Positions 8,527 through 17,118 of a stretch of 54,754 nucleotides of DNA are shown here, one piece after another. The position numbers and the translations under genes are program-made. Source of the stretch: Bacteroidota bacterium (GTDB taxonomy: Bacteria > Bacteroidota > Bacteroidia > NS11-12g > UBA955); NCBI GenBank assembly GCA_947496065.1, contig CANMBF010000017.1, forward strand, positions 1-54,754. Reading direction: 5' to 3'. Numbering within the stretch: the first letter of the stretch is position 1; each line of letters starts with the position of its first letter. The notes below the pieces were generated by a model. It was not told where the DNA came from and ran no database searches. It saw only the letters and a list, made by a program, of their open reading frames with translations.

Positions 8527-10125
8527 ATGAATAATCAAGAAATTCTATCAGGAGTTATTGAAAATGCGGCCAATGCTTTCCTTAACTTAAGTACCGACGA
8601 ACTTGTACAAAAAGCCATTGAGAGAAATGAAGGTGTAATAACTGACAACGGAGCACTTGCAGCTGATACCGGCGAATTCACTGGACGTTCCCCGAAAGAT
8701 AAGTTTACCGTTTGCGACGAGAAAACTGAAAACACAGTTTGGTGGGGCGATGTGAATTTTAAATTCGAGCCTTCTAAATTTGATGCTTTGTTAGCCAAAG
8801 TATTGAACCACTACAAAGGCAAAGAACTTTTCGTAAGAGATGCTTTTGCTTGTGCCGATCCTACCTACTGTTTAAATATTAAAGTAGTAACCGAAACAGC
8901 GTACCAAAATTTATTTGCAAAAAATTTATTCTTACGTCCAGAGGCTGCTGAGCAAATACCTGCTGAATGGTTAATTTTAGCGGCTCCATCATTCAAAGCA
9001 GTTGCTGCCGAAGACGCTACCCGTCAACACAATTTCTCGATTATAAACTTCACTAGAAAAATCATTTTAATTGGTGGTTCAGGTTATACTGGCGAAATTA
9101 AAAAAGGTATTTTCACTGTTCTTAATTATATCTTACCTCAAGAAAAGCAAGTATTATCGATGCACTGCTCGGCTAATATTGGTGAGCAAGGCGATACTGC
9201 TATTTTCTTTGGATTATCAGGTACAGGTAAAACCACTTTATCGGCCGATCCAAACCGAAAATTGATTGGTGATGATGAGCACGGTTGGTCAGATACCAAT
9301 GTCTTCAATTTTGAAGGTGGTTGCTATGCAAAATGCATCGACCTAACCGAAGAAAAAGAACCACAAATTTGGAACGCTATTAAACACGGTGCTTTGGTTG
9401 AGAATGTAAGATTCTATCCAAATTCAGCAAAAGTTAATTACGAAGATGTATCTGTAACTGAGAATACCCGTGTGGCTTATCCTATTGAGTTCATCGATAA
9501 TATTGCAGTGCCTTCAGTTGGCAAAGCCCCTAAAAATATTTTCTTCCTAACATGCGATGCCTTCGGTGTATTGCCGCCCATTTCTAAATTAACAGTTGAG
9601 CAAGCCATGTACCATTTCATTTCTGGCTATACTAGCAAAGTAGCGGGTACCGAAGCTGGAATCACTGAACCACAAAGTACGTTCTCTGCATGTTTCGGGC
9701 AGGCATTCTTGCCATTGCACCCAACCAAGTATGCGAAATTATTAGGTGAAAAGTTAAAAGCGAACAAAGACATCAACGTATGGTTAGTGAATACTGGCTG
9801 GAGCGGTGGTGGATATGGTGTAGGTAGCAGAATGAAATTGTCATATACCCGTGCCATGTTAACTGCAGCCTTGAATGGCGAGTTAGAACAAGTCGAGTTT
9901 ACACAACATCCAGTATTTGGGATGTTAATGCCGAACACTTGTCCAAATGTACCAACAGAAATCTTGCATCCAAAAAACACCTGGAGCGATAAATCAGCGT
10001 ATGACGCACAAGCGAATGACTTGGCATTACGTTTCAATAAAAACTTCGTGAAATTCGAAGATGGTGCTGATGACGATATCAAAAACGCAGCCCCAAAAGC
10101 TGGCGCTACTGAGTCTCATAACTAG
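8527..10125 (+). CDS. pckA: phosphoenolpyruvate carboxykinase (ATP)
   Basis: This enzyme interconverts oxaloacetate + ATP and phosphoenolpyruvate + CO2 + ADP, the entry to gluconeogenesis. The 532-residue length fits the ATP-dependent family. Clear signatures are the substrate loop FTGRSPKDKF (51-60), the P-loop-like GLSGTGKTTLSADP (229-242), the metal-binding GDDEHGW (248-254) and the late region TGWSGGGYGVGSRMKL. It is monocistronic: a promoter-like element lies upstream, and a hairpin terminator with a T tract lies about 65 bases after the stop codon. The ATG start gives a normal N-terminus. With mdh at 17717-18652 it covers the two steps from malate to PEP. Confidence 0.97.
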   Translation: MNNQEILSGVIENAANAFLNLSTDELVQKAIERNEGVITDNGALAADTGEFTGRSPKDKFTVCDEKTENTVWWGDVNFKFEPSKFDALLAKVLNHYKGKELFVRDAFACADPTYCLNIKVVTETAYQNLFAKNLFLRPEAAEQIPAEWLILAAPSFKAVAAEDATRQHNFSIINFTRKIILIGGSGYTGEIKKGIFTVLNYILPQEKQVLSMHCSANIGEQGDTAIFFGLSGTGKTTLSADPNRKLIGDDEHGWSDTNVFNFEGGCYAKCIDLTEEKEPQIWNAIKHGALVENVRFYPNSAKVNYEDVSVTENTRVAYPIEFIDNIAVPSVGKAPKNIFFLTCDAFGVLPPISKLTVEQAMYHFISGYTSKVAGTEAGITEPQSTFSACFGQAFLPLHPTKYAKLLGEKLKANKDINVWLVNTGWSGGGYGVGSRMKLSYTRAMLTAALNGELEQVEFTQHPVFGMLMPNTCPNVPTEILHPKNTWSDKSAYDAQANDLALRFNKNFVKFEDGADDDIKNAAPKAGATESHN

Positions 10126-10190
10126 GGCACAATAAGCCACAGATTCAATGATTAATTTATTGTGAATTAATTTCACTGATAAAAATTAAA

Positions 10191-10220
10191 AGACCTCGTA
10201 ACAACTGCGAGGTCTTTTTT
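10191..10220 (+). terminator. rho-independent terminator of pckA
   Basis: The arms AGACCTCG (10191-10198) and CGAGGTCT (10208-10215) form a perfect 8-bp stem with a 9-base loop, followed by a run of T. Confidence 0.9.
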
Positions 10221-10320
10221 CTGCCACAACAATGGTGTAAACACAATCTCGGAAGCAGTTATTTAACCACAAAGGCCACCAAGAGAAAGCCCACAAAGCA
10301 CACAGAGCATAAAATGGTTT

Positions 10321-10543
10321 CTAACCCGCCTGAGGCGGGTTAAATATGAATAGAAAAAGATATTCATTAACGGCACCAACCCCGAAGGCGGTTGAATATG
10401 TTTAGCAACCAAATATTAAAACATATAAACGCATTGTTCCAAGCCACCAAAGCCTCGAGCGTTCCATCCTGTATAATCCCTACGGGATAAAGATGCATCA
10501 GTTAGGATACCTCTTTATAAATATTAAATCCCTACGGGATAAA
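10321..10543. repeat. cluster of REP-like palindromes in a gene-free region
   Basis: The gene-free stretch between pckA and the bacilliredoxin-like gene holds several palindromes. TAACCCGCCTGAGGCGGGTTA lies at 10322-10342, with a related CCCCGAAGGCGGTTGAATATG unit at about 10380-10400. The 17-mer AATCCCTACGGGATAAA occurs twice, at 10475-10491 and 10527-10543, each with the palindrome ATCCCTACGGGAT. At 10263-10310 a CCACAAAGGCCACCAAG-like stretch precedes them. I see no gene here. The units resemble dispersed intergenic repeats known from many Bacteroidota. Confidence 0.7.
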
Positions 10544-10647
10544 ATTACCTAGGCTTAATTTTAAGAATTAAAATTTCATCTTTGATAATTCTGTTTTCAA
10601 AATAAATTCTGCGAATCTGTGGCTTATTATTAAAAAAAGATATGGCA

Positions 10648-10678
10648 TAAAAAAGTCCCGCGATGAATCGAGGGACTT
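10648..10678 (-). terminator. rho-independent terminator of the bacilliredoxin-like gene
   Basis: On the minus strand AAGTCCC pairs with GGGACTT, the stem is extended inside by CGAT/ATCG, and a T run follows. It lies about 75 bases beyond the stop codon. Confidence 0.8.
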
Positions 10679-10690
10679 CCTATTTATTTT

Positions 10691-10754
10691 TTAGTTAATA
10701 GTTATTAGTTACTAAGGGAAATACCACTCACCTCCCTAATAACCCAATAACTAA
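10691..10754. repeat. imperfect inverted repeat at a gene end, copy B
   Basis: The left arm (TTAGTTAATAGTTATTAGTT, continuing ACTAAGGGA) pairs with the right arm TCCCTAATAACCCAATAACT. The right arm overlaps the stop codon of the bacilliredoxin-like gene. This is the cleanest member of the family also seen at 3650-3793 and 49566-49647. Confidence 0.6.
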
Positions 10755-11167
10755 CAGTGTGCGTCAAAAGCCTCTTTCAGGTTGTTCGCAATTTGATCGG
10801 CTGTATGGCCTTCGATGTCTAATCTTTGCACAAAATGCACCAATTGTCCATCTTTAAACAAGGCAATAGATGGCGATGATGGCGGATAAGGCAACATTAA
10901 ATCTCTTGCTTTAGCAACGGCTTCTAAATCTTGGCCCGCAAAAACGGTCATTAAATTGTTGGGTGTTTTTTCGTTGGTTAAAGAGCGGATTACCCCTGGG
11001 CGGGCAGATCCTGCAGCGCAACCGCACACAGAATTAACAACCAATAGTGTAGTACCTTGGGCTGTTGGAAGGACAGTGTCAACTTCTTCGGCCGATTTAA
11101 GTTCGGTAAAGCCTACGTTGGTTAATTCGGCACGCATAGGCGATACTAGCATTTCTGGATATGGCAT
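10751..11167 (-). CDS. BrxA/BrxB family bacilliredoxin-like protein
   Basis: The 138-residue product matches the BrxA/BrxB (YphP/YqiW, DUF1094) family: a thioredoxin fold with a Cys-Gly-Cys active site (VCGCAAGSARPG, Cys48 and Cys50) and a third Cys at the very C-terminus. In Firmicutes these proteins remove bacillithiol from oxidised proteins. Bacteroidota also carry homologs, where the low-molecular-weight thiol partner should be bacillithiol or a relative; that is inference from the family. It is a single gene with its own terminator; the upstream 258 bases carry only a weak promoter-like pattern. Start codon ATG (MPYPEMLVSPMRAEL) matches family N-termini. Confidence 0.9.
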   Translation of the reverse strand: MPYPEMLVSPMRAELTNVGFTELKSAEEVDTVLPTAQGTTLLVVNSVCGCAAGSARPGVIRSLTNEKTPNNLMTVFAGQDLEAVAKARDLMLPYPPSSPSIALFKDGQLVHFVQRLDIEGHTADQIANNLKEAFDAHC

Positions 11168-11425
11168 AAAATATTTTTAATTTGAATTTTTGTTCTGCGA
11201 AATTAAGTAAACTATTCGAATCCTGTTATTGGTTTTTATAATAGGGTTATTTGAGGAAGCTTTGGTTGTTTTTAGATTTTCGAATTGAAAGCAGCAAACG
11301 GCATGATTGCATTTCAATTAAGAAACAAAAATAAAAAATGTACATTTAAATGAATATTTTTTCAATGGTATCAATGCTGCTTCTCGGTATAACTTATGTG
11401 GTTGTTCTTGTTTCCCAAAAAATCA

Positions 11426-12070
11426 TTAAGGACTCAATCGACTCAATTCCCATTTACCCTCATTCAAAGTAAACAACAAACGGTCGTGTAACCTGCTGCT
11501 GCGCCCTTGCCAAAATTCAATTTTAGTCGGTTTTACAACATAACCACCCCATTGGGTTGGTCGCACTGGTTTTTCAGTATGGTATTTACTTTCTATGGCA
11601 GCCCATGCATCATCTAGGGCCTGGCGGTCTTTTAAGATACTGCTCTGTTGACTCACAATGGCACCTATCTGACTGCCAATTGGTCGACTATAAAAATACG
11701 CATCATTGGCCGCATCACTCAATTTCTCAACCATGCCTTCAATGCGCACTTGGCGTTCTAACTCCAACCAAATAAAATTCAAAGCCACATGCGGATTCGC
11801 TGCCATCTCATAGCCTTTATTACTCTCGTAATTAGTGAAGAATACAAAGCCACCTTGTTCAATGCCTTTTAACAAAACATAACGACTACTAGGTTGGTTA
11901 TTGTCCACGGTGCTCAAACACATGGCATTGGGCTCTAGCAAATGTGCATGCAAAGCCTCATCAAACCACACTTTAAATTGTTCTATCGGATCAGATAAAA
12001 TATCTGTTTCTAATAAGGCTTTGAATTTATAGTCTTTGCGGAGTTCCGATATTTGAATAGGATCAGCCAT
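11426..12070 (-). CDS. pdxH: pyridoxamine 5'-phosphate oxidase
   Basis: PdxH oxidises pyridoxamine- or pyridoxine-phosphate to pyridoxal 5'-phosphate with FMN and oxygen. The 214-residue length is standard. Recognisable parts are the N-terminal MADPIQISELRKDY, the FMN-binding FFTNYESNKGYEM region, YFYSRPIGSQIGAIVSQQS and the C-terminal WQGRSSRLHDRLLF (substrate-binding Arg and His). It ends in SRLSP, close to the usual RLAP. It overlaps the upstream glycosyltransferase by 8 bases and is probably in the same transcript, although the functions are unrelated. Confidence 0.96.
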   Translation of the reverse strand: MADPIQISELRKDYKFKALLETDILSDPIEQFKVWFDEALHAHLLEPNAMCLSTVDNNQPSSRYVLLKGIEQGGFVFFTNYESNKGYEMAANPHVALNFIWLELERQVRIEGMVEKLSDAANDAYFYSRPIGSQIGAIVSQQSSILKDRQALDDAWAAIESKYHTEKPVRPTQWGGYVVKPTKIEFWQGRSSRLHDRLLFTLNEGKWELSRLSP

Positions 12071-12791
12071 TTTTTTTAAATAAACTATTGATTTTTAATT
12101 CTATAACACCAAAGAAAGCTTCTCTGAAAATTTTCTTACTCATTTTCGAAGTGCCCTTGGTTCTATCTGTAAAAATAATGGGGACTTCTTTTATTTTAAT
12201 ACCAGCCAAAAAGGCTTTGAATTTCATTTCAATTTGAAATGCATATCCCTTAAATTTAATATTGTCAAGTTCTATGGTTTCTAATGTTTGTCGGGTGTAA
12301 CATACAAATCCTGCCGTCGCGTCGCGAATGGTCATGCCCGTAACTAAACGCACATAAGCACTGGCATAATAACTCATAATCACTCTGCTTATGGGCCAGT
12401 TGACCACATTGACGCCAGTAATATAACGCGAACCTACTGATAGGCCATTGCCTTCTTTTTCGCAAGCTTCTAAAAGTTTAATTAAGTCGTCAGGATTATG
12501 CGAAAAATCGGCATCCATTTCAAAAATATATTGATAGTTGCGTTCGAGACACCATTTAAAACCAGCAATATAGGCAGTACCTAAACCGTTTTTTTCTTTC
12601 CTTTCGAGTAAATGTAGGCGATTGGGGAATTCCAATTGTAGCGCCTTAACGATTTGTGCGGTGCCATCGGGAGAGTTGTCGTCCACAATCAAAACATCGA
12701 ATGCAGATTGTAAAGAAAGAGTCTTTCTAACAATGGCATCGGCATTCTCTTTTTCGTTGTAGGTGGGAATTATGACGATATAGGGTGACAA
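12063..12791 (-). CDS. polyprenol-phosphate mannosyltransferase-like GT2 glycosyltransferase
   Basis: This 242-residue GT-A glycosyltransferase has IVIIPTYNEKEN at the N-terminus, VLIVDDNSPDGTA and the metal-binding region EMDADFSHNPDD, matching the dolichol-phosphate mannose synthase (DPM1) family. It lacks the C-terminal membrane domain found in GtrB-type members, so it is a soluble or peripheral form. It likely moves a sugar from a nucleotide donor to a polyprenyl phosphate at the inner face of the membrane; the sugar is not determined. It is divergent from the gmhB-like gene, with only about 65 bases between them holding both promoters, and pdxH follows with an 8-base overlap. Confidence 0.92.
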   Translation of the reverse strand: MSPYIVIIPTYNEKENADAIVRKTLSLQSAFDVLIVDDNSPDGTAQIVKALQLEFPNRLHLLERKEKNGLGTAYIAGFKWCLERNYQYIFEMDADFSHNPDDLIKLLEACEKEGNGLSVGSRYITGVNVVNWPISRVIMSYYASAYVRLVTGMTIRDATAGFVCYTRQTLETIELDNIKFKGYAFQIEMKFKAFLAGIKIKEVPIIFTDRTKGTSKMSKKIFREAFFGVIELKINSLFKKNG

Positions 12792-12856
12792 AATATTTTA
12801 ATTAAAAAAAACGTTGCAAAATAGTATTTATTTGCAGCATAATAAAATAAGGTTGG

Positions 12857-13357
12857 ATGAATAAAGCAGTTTTTTTCGATAGAGATGGTGTACTGAACAA
12901 AGAAATAGGCAACTACGTTTGCAAAATCGAGGACTTTGAATTATTGCCAGATGCTGTTGAATGCATGGTCATGGCCCAAGATAATGGATTCAAGATTATT
13001 GTAATTACCAACCAAGGGGGCATCGATAAACAATTGTATTCCCACGCCGATCTGGCTTCCTTTCACCAATTGCTCATAAATGCTTGTGCTGATAAGGGTG
13101 TTGTAATCGATGAAATTTTTTATTGTCCCCACCATCCCACAATTGGCCATTGCCTGTGCCGTAAGCCAGGTTCACTAATGATTGAAAAAGCCATTGCTAA
13201 ATACAAAGTGGACCCAGTAAATTCTATTATGTTTGGCGATACCGAACGCGACATGGAAGCTGCGGCTGCGTGTAATGTTTTAGGCATACGCGTACAACCT
13301 AATGAAGATAAAATAAGTCTATTGAAAAAAGAAATACTCCGTATCAATAACAATTAA
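12857..13357 (+). CDS. gmhB: D-glycero-D-manno-heptose-1,7-bisphosphate 7-phosphatase-like HAD hydrolase
   Basis: The 166-residue HAD-family phosphatase has the catalytic pair Asp8/Asp10 in FFDRDGVLN, motif II ITNQGG (about 50-55) and motif III/IV MFGDTERDMEAA. A zinc loop with Cys90, His92, Cys99 and Cys101 is the hallmark of the GmhB/HisB-N subgroup. GmhB removes the 7-phosphate of heptose bisphosphate on the way to ADP-heptose for lipopolysaccharide. A heptosyltransferase-like gene at 30041-31027 fits that pathway, although it is far away. The histidinol-phosphatase alternative is less likely, because there is no histidine gene nearby. It is 13 bases upstream of the thioredoxin-family gene and probably co-transcribed with it. 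Confidence 0.87.
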   Translation: MNKAVFFDRDGVLNKEIGNYVCKIEDFELLPDAVECMVMAQDNGFKIIVITNQGGIDKQLYSHADLASFHQLLINACADKGVVIDEIFYCPHHPTIGHCLCRKPGSLMIEKAIAKYKVDPVNSIMFGDTERDMEAAAACNVLGIRVQPNEDKISLLKKEILRINNN

Positions 13358-13370
13358 TTAAATTTGCAAA

Positions 13371-14561
13371 ATGTTTAAGGCCTTAATATCTATTTTATGT
13401 TTGCTTTTAGTGACAGTTACAGTTGCTCAAAAGCCTGTAAAACCAACACCTCAAAAACCTAGCAGCGCATTGGCTTCAAAGCCAGCGGCTAAAGCGAAAA
13501 CACCTGCTGTCAAACCTTCCCCAAAAGGAAAAGTAAAATTTAAAATCATTGGCAAAATCAATAACCAACCTTACCATTTAATGGTACTGAACCGTTTTCG
13601 TTCAACCGAATATTTATTGTTAGATTCTGTTACCACCGATGCGAATGGCAACTTTGTTATGGAAAAAACGATTGCAGAGCCTTGTGTGGCTTATTTGATG
13701 CACTCTAAAACAGCCGCAGTGCCTTTAATTATTGAGAATGGTTCGGTATTTAACCTCGAGATCAAATCAACCGGCGAAATGCTCGATTATTCTATCTCTG
13801 GTGTGAAAGCTGAGAAATCGATAAGATTATATGAATTCGTTAGAAATCAAAGCAAACTATACAGCGAATTAAGTCAGCTAGAACAATTTATATACAAAGA
13901 AACCGATCCTATCAAATTACAAGAAATGCAAAACCAATACACCTTGAAACAAACCCAGGTGAATAATAATATTGCAACTGAATTAATAAGTTCGGGACTA
14001 GAAGGTTATTTTGTTTTGTACAATTTCAAAGAAGAACAAACGCCTACTGATGTAAAAAAAGTATTGGATAAAATGACCCCTGCTGAAACCCAATCAATCT
14101 ATTACAAAGACCTTAAGAAATTTTATGACGACAATAAATTATTAGAGATTGGCGCTTTAGCTCCCGATTTTGCTTTGCCAACGCCCAATGGTGACACCAT
14201 GCGTTTGTCTGACTTGAGAGGTAAATACGTGCTCATCGATTTTTGGGCCAGTTGGTGCGGGCCATGCAAGGCCGAGTTCCCCAATGTTAAGCGGGTGTAT
14301 AATCGCTTCAGTGAAAGTGGATTCGAAATCCTAGGTGTTTCGCTCGATAAGGAAGAGTCTTCGTGGAAAAGTTCGATTATTTCTTTAGGATTGAATTGGA
14401 TGCATGTGAGCGATTTGAAATATTGGAGCTGTGCCCCAGCCCGTTTGTACAAGGTATCTTCAATTCCATCAACAGTTTTAATTGATAAGAATGGATACAT
14501 TATAGCGAAAAATTTAAGAGGCGAAGAATTAGAGCGAAAATTGGAAGAATTGTTTCAATAA
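13371..14561 (+). CDS. TlpA-like thioredoxin-family exported protein with DUF4369-like N-terminal domain
   Basis: The product is 396 residues. It has a signal peptide (MFKALISILCLLLVTVTVAQ), then a low-complexity Pro/Lys/Ala linker (about 21-55), a DUF4369-like beta domain, a helical section and a C-terminal thioredoxin domain with the redox motif WASWCGPCK near residue 296. This architecture is common in Bacteroidota for envelope-facing thiol-disulfide reductases. Client proteins are unknown. The protein starts 13 bases after the gmhB-like gene and is followed after 65 bases by the two-component pair. Confidence 0.88.
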   Translation: MFKALISILCLLLVTVTVAQKPVKPTPQKPSSALASKPAAKAKTPAVKPSPKGKVKFKIIGKINNQPYHLMVLNRFRSTEYLLLDSVTTDANGNFVMEKTIAEPCVAYLMHSKTAAVPLIIENGSVFNLEIKSTGEMLDYSISGVKAEKSIRLYEFVRNQSKLYSELSQLEQFIYKETDPIKLQEMQNQYTLKQTQVNNNIATELISSGLEGYFVLYNFKEEQTPTDVKKVLDKMTPAETQSIYYKDLKKFYDDNKLLEIGALAPDFALPTPNGDTMRLSDLRGKYVLIDFWASWCGPCKAEFPNVKRVYNRFSESGFEILGVSLDKEESSWKSSIISLGLNWMHVSDLKYWSCAPARLYKVSSIPSTVLIDKNGYIIAKNLRGEELERKLEELFQ

Positions 14562-14626
14562 TGATAATTTAACATTAGTTTAATTATCTAGTCAGTTTAA
14601 AGGCCTTATTTTGAATCAAAATTACC

Positions 14627-15313
14627 ATGGCATTACAAACATCTTACAAAATATTAATAGTCGACGATGAAATTGATATCATCGAACTGTTAAGCTACAA
14701 CCTAAAGAAAGAAAATTTCACTGTTGTAGCCGCAATGAATGGCAAGGAAGCCATTCAAATTGCCTCCAAGATGAAGCCAGATATTATTCTAATGGATGTC
14801 ATGATGCCCGAAATGGATGGTATTGAGGCATGTAGACAAATTAAAGCAATTCCACAATTAAAGAATACACCGCTTATCTTTTTAACAGCCCGTGGCGAAG
14901 AGTTTAGCGAATTAGCTGGTTTCGAAGCAGGTGCGGATGATTATATTATCAAACCAATTAAACCAAGGGTTTTGATATCGCGTTTAAAAGCAATCCTAAG
15001 AAGAAACCAATCAGATTCTGCTACACCCGGTAGAATGGAATTCCCCGATTTAAAAATCGACCGCGAAACATTTACTGTTACCTATTTAGGCAAGGCCTTG
15101 CAATTTCCGAAAAAAGAATTTGAATTGTTGTCTTTGTTAGCAAGCAAACCAGGCAAAGTATTTACGAGAGAGCAAATCTTAGAATCTATATGGGGTGACG
15201 ATGTTCTGGTAGTTGATAGAACCATTGATGTCCATATTCGTAAAATTCGTGAAAAACTGGATGATAACTTTATACAAACAATTAAAGGCGTAGGCTATAA
15301 ATTTGAAGTGTGA
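14627..15313 (+). CDS. OmpR/PhoB-family response regulator
   Basis: The 228-residue product has a receiver domain with the acidic pair Asp13/Asp14, phospho-acceptor Asp57 in ILMDVMMPEMDG, Thr87 and Lys109 (IIKPIKP), followed by a winged-helix DNA-binding domain ending in TIDVHIRKIREKLDD and IKGVGYKF, typical of PhoB-like regulators. It overlaps the downstream histidine kinase by four bases (GTGA), so the two form a cognate pair. The kinase has no large periplasmic sensor, as in PhoR, but no phosphate transporter genes are near. The regulon cannot be read from the sequence. Confidence 0.95.
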   Translation: MALQTSYKILIVDDEIDIIELLSYNLKKENFTVVAAMNGKEAIQIASKMKPDIILMDVMMPEMDGIEACRQIKAIPQLKNTPLIFLTARGEEFSELAGFEAGADDYIIKPIKPRVLISRLKAILRRNQSDSATPGRMEFPDLKIDRETFTVTYLGKALQFPKKEFELLSLLASKPGKVFTREQILESIWGDDVLVVDRTIDVHIRKIREKLDDNFIQTIKGVGYKFEV

Positions 15314-16344
15314 TCAGAAACCCAACACCCGAAAGAATATCGCTTTTAACAACGCTGTTATTAACGTTTATTTTTTCTGTGTTTCTTTTTGTATTTAAAA
15401 TTCCTTTTCTCACTTTTTTAATTTCTATCTTCTCATTTGGTTCATTAACTTACATTGTTATATTATATGGGTTAGAAGTGTTTATTTACCGTAAAATAAA
15501 ACTCATATATAAAACCATTCACCATTTAAAAACGACCAAGTTTACGCCAAAAAACTATATGGCCGATATCAATATCGATCCCATCAAAAGAGTCAACGAA
15601 GAGGTGATACAATGGGCCAATGATCAGAAACAAGAAATCACCCAATTGAAAGCGATGGAGAGCTATCGCAAAGATTTTTTAGGCAATGTGTCCCACGAAT
15701 TAAAAACACCCATTTTCAATATTCAAGGATTTATTGAAACCCTTATCGATGGTGCTGTGAATGATCCTGAAGTAAATTTATTGTTTCTTCGCAAGGCGGC
15801 CAATAGTGCAGAACGTTTGAACACGCTTGTCAATGATTTGTTAGAAATAAGCAAATTAGAGAGTGGTAATTTAGAGATGAATTTTGGCGCTTTTGATATC
15901 TGCGAGTTGACCAAAGAAGTTTTCGATATGTACCTTTCGCATGCCGAAAAAAGAGGCGTTCAGCTGAAAATAAAAGAGGGCTGCGACCGTCCCTTTATGG
16001 TGCTGGCCGATAAAAATAGAATACGCCAAGTGCTTAACAACTTAATTGCGAACGCCATTAATTATGGAAAAGAAAATGGGTTAACCAGTATCGGTTTTTA
16101 CGATATGGATAAAAACATATTAATAGAAGTTGCTGATAATGGCGATGGCATCGATACAGAGCATTTACCGCGTTTGTTCGAACGCTTTTATAGAACTGAT
16201 AAAAGCAGAGCGCGCAACAGCGGTGGCTCAGGACTTGGACTCTCAATTGTTAAGCATATTATCGAAGCGCACCATCAAACCATTAATGTGCGCAGCTCTA
16301 TTGGTGAAGGTACTACCTTTGGTTTTACTTTGAAGAAAAGTTAA
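15310..16344 (+). CDS. PhoR-like sensor histidine kinase
   Basis: The 344-residue kinase has two closely spaced membrane helices (about residues 11-29 and 33-55) with almost no periplasmic loop, then a short linker and the catalytic parts: H box with His129 (NVSHELKTP), N box NLIANAINYG, G1 VADNGDGID, F box LFERFYRTD and G2 GGSGLGLSIVKH. No PAS or HAMP domain is obvious, so sensing is probably in the membrane or through partner proteins. Translation starts at GTG (15310-15312), which overlaps the stop of the response regulator. It ends eight bases before the convergent thioredoxin-like gene. Confidence 0.94.
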   Translation: MIRNPTPERISLLTTLLLTFIFSVFLFVFKIPFLTFLISIFSFGSLTYIVILYGLEVFIYRKIKLIYKTIHHLKTTKFTPKNYMADINIDPIKRVNEEVIQWANDQKQEITQLKAMESYRKDFLGNVSHELKTPIFNIQGFIETLIDGAVNDPEVNLLFLRKAANSAERLNTLVNDLLEISKLESGNLEMNFGAFDICELTKEVFDMYLSHAEKRGVQLKIKEGCDRPFMVLADKNRIRQVLNNLIANAINYGKENGLTSIGFYDMDKNILIEVADNGDGIDTEHLPRLFERFYRTDKSRARNSGGSGLGLSIVKHIIEAHHQTINVRSSIGEGTTFGFTLKKS

Positions 16345-16352
16345 ATCTTTTT

Positions 16353-16964
16353 TTATTGCACCCACTTAATCATACAACCTACCGCTTTGGTGGTTTTAAC
16401 AGTGATGTCTTTGCCGGCTATTAATTCATCAAGGGCAGCTTCTAAATATTTTTTGGTAACCTTGTCGACATTTTCAATATTATTGTCAATGCCACCGGTA
16501 TATTTAACCATGAATTTATCCCCTTCTTTTTGAATTAAAAAAACATGGGGTGTTTTCATAGCGCCAAAAGTGCGGGCTATGTTTTGGGTTTCATCTGTTA
16601 AATAAGGAAATGTAAAGCCTTTTTCGATGGCACGCTTTACTTTCTCTTGGTGCACTTCTTCAGGGTAATTAAAAGTATCGTTGGAATTAATTGCAATAAC
16701 AGGAAATCCTTGTGGTTTATATTTTTTATCCAAAGCGATAATACGATTTTCGTATTTGCGCGCAAAAGGACATTCGTTGCAGGTAAATACGACTATAAAG
16801 CCTTTGGCCTCTGCCAGACTAGACATTGATACCATCGCGCCATCTATATTTTTTAAGTTAAAATCGGCAGCTTCCATGCCAGGTTCATAGCCATTGTTAG
16901 CAGATTTAAAGGCCATTACTAGCAATGTGGTAATAAACATTAAGCCAGAGAAAAAGTGTTTCAT
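16353..16964 (-). CDS. exported thioredoxin-fold (redoxin/AhpC-TSA type) protein
   Basis: The protein has an N-terminal signal (MKHFFSGLMFITTLLVMAF) and then a peroxiredoxin-like redoxin domain: ADFNLKNIDGAMVSMSSL, FTCNECPFARKYENRI with a C-x-x-C motif, and VIAINSND. This is the arrangement of the thioredoxin-family proteins often annotated as thiol-disulfide isomerase-like in Bacteroidota. I choose the ATG at 16964 and not the one 36 bases further upstream, because it places the signal peptide at the N-terminus. Whether it acts as a peroxidase or a reductase is unclear. It is convergent with the histidine kinase gene. Confidence 0.85.
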   Translation of the reverse strand: MKHFFSGLMFITTLLVMAFKSANNGYEPGMEAADFNLKNIDGAMVSMSSLAEAKGFIVVFTCNECPFARKYENRIIALDKKYKPQGFPVIAINSNDTFNYPEEVHQEKVKRAIEKGFTFPYLTDETQNIARTFGAMKTPHVFLIQKEGDKFMVKYTGGIDNNIENVDKVTKKYLEAALDELIAGKDITVKTTKAVGCMIKWVQ

Positions 16965-17118
16965 AGTTTGAGAGAATTTGTTAAATATGTGTTGTAACAA
17001 ATATACTGAAAAATATTTTTCGTTTTTTATTTTAATGTAAAAAAATTATTTTTTTGCTATCGCCATTAAAGTCAGGTGCTAAAAAAATTATAAGCTTTGA
17101 ACAAGAAACCTAAAAGCC

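Noticed and set aside
8285-8527. 80-residue minus-strand frame upstream of dnaX
   Set aside because: It covers the pckA promoter region, has no recognisable domain and no good start; probably chance.
10126-10750. CRISPR array in the repeat-rich gap
   Set aside because: Only two copies of the 17-mer, self-complementary, with no regular spacer series and no cas genes.
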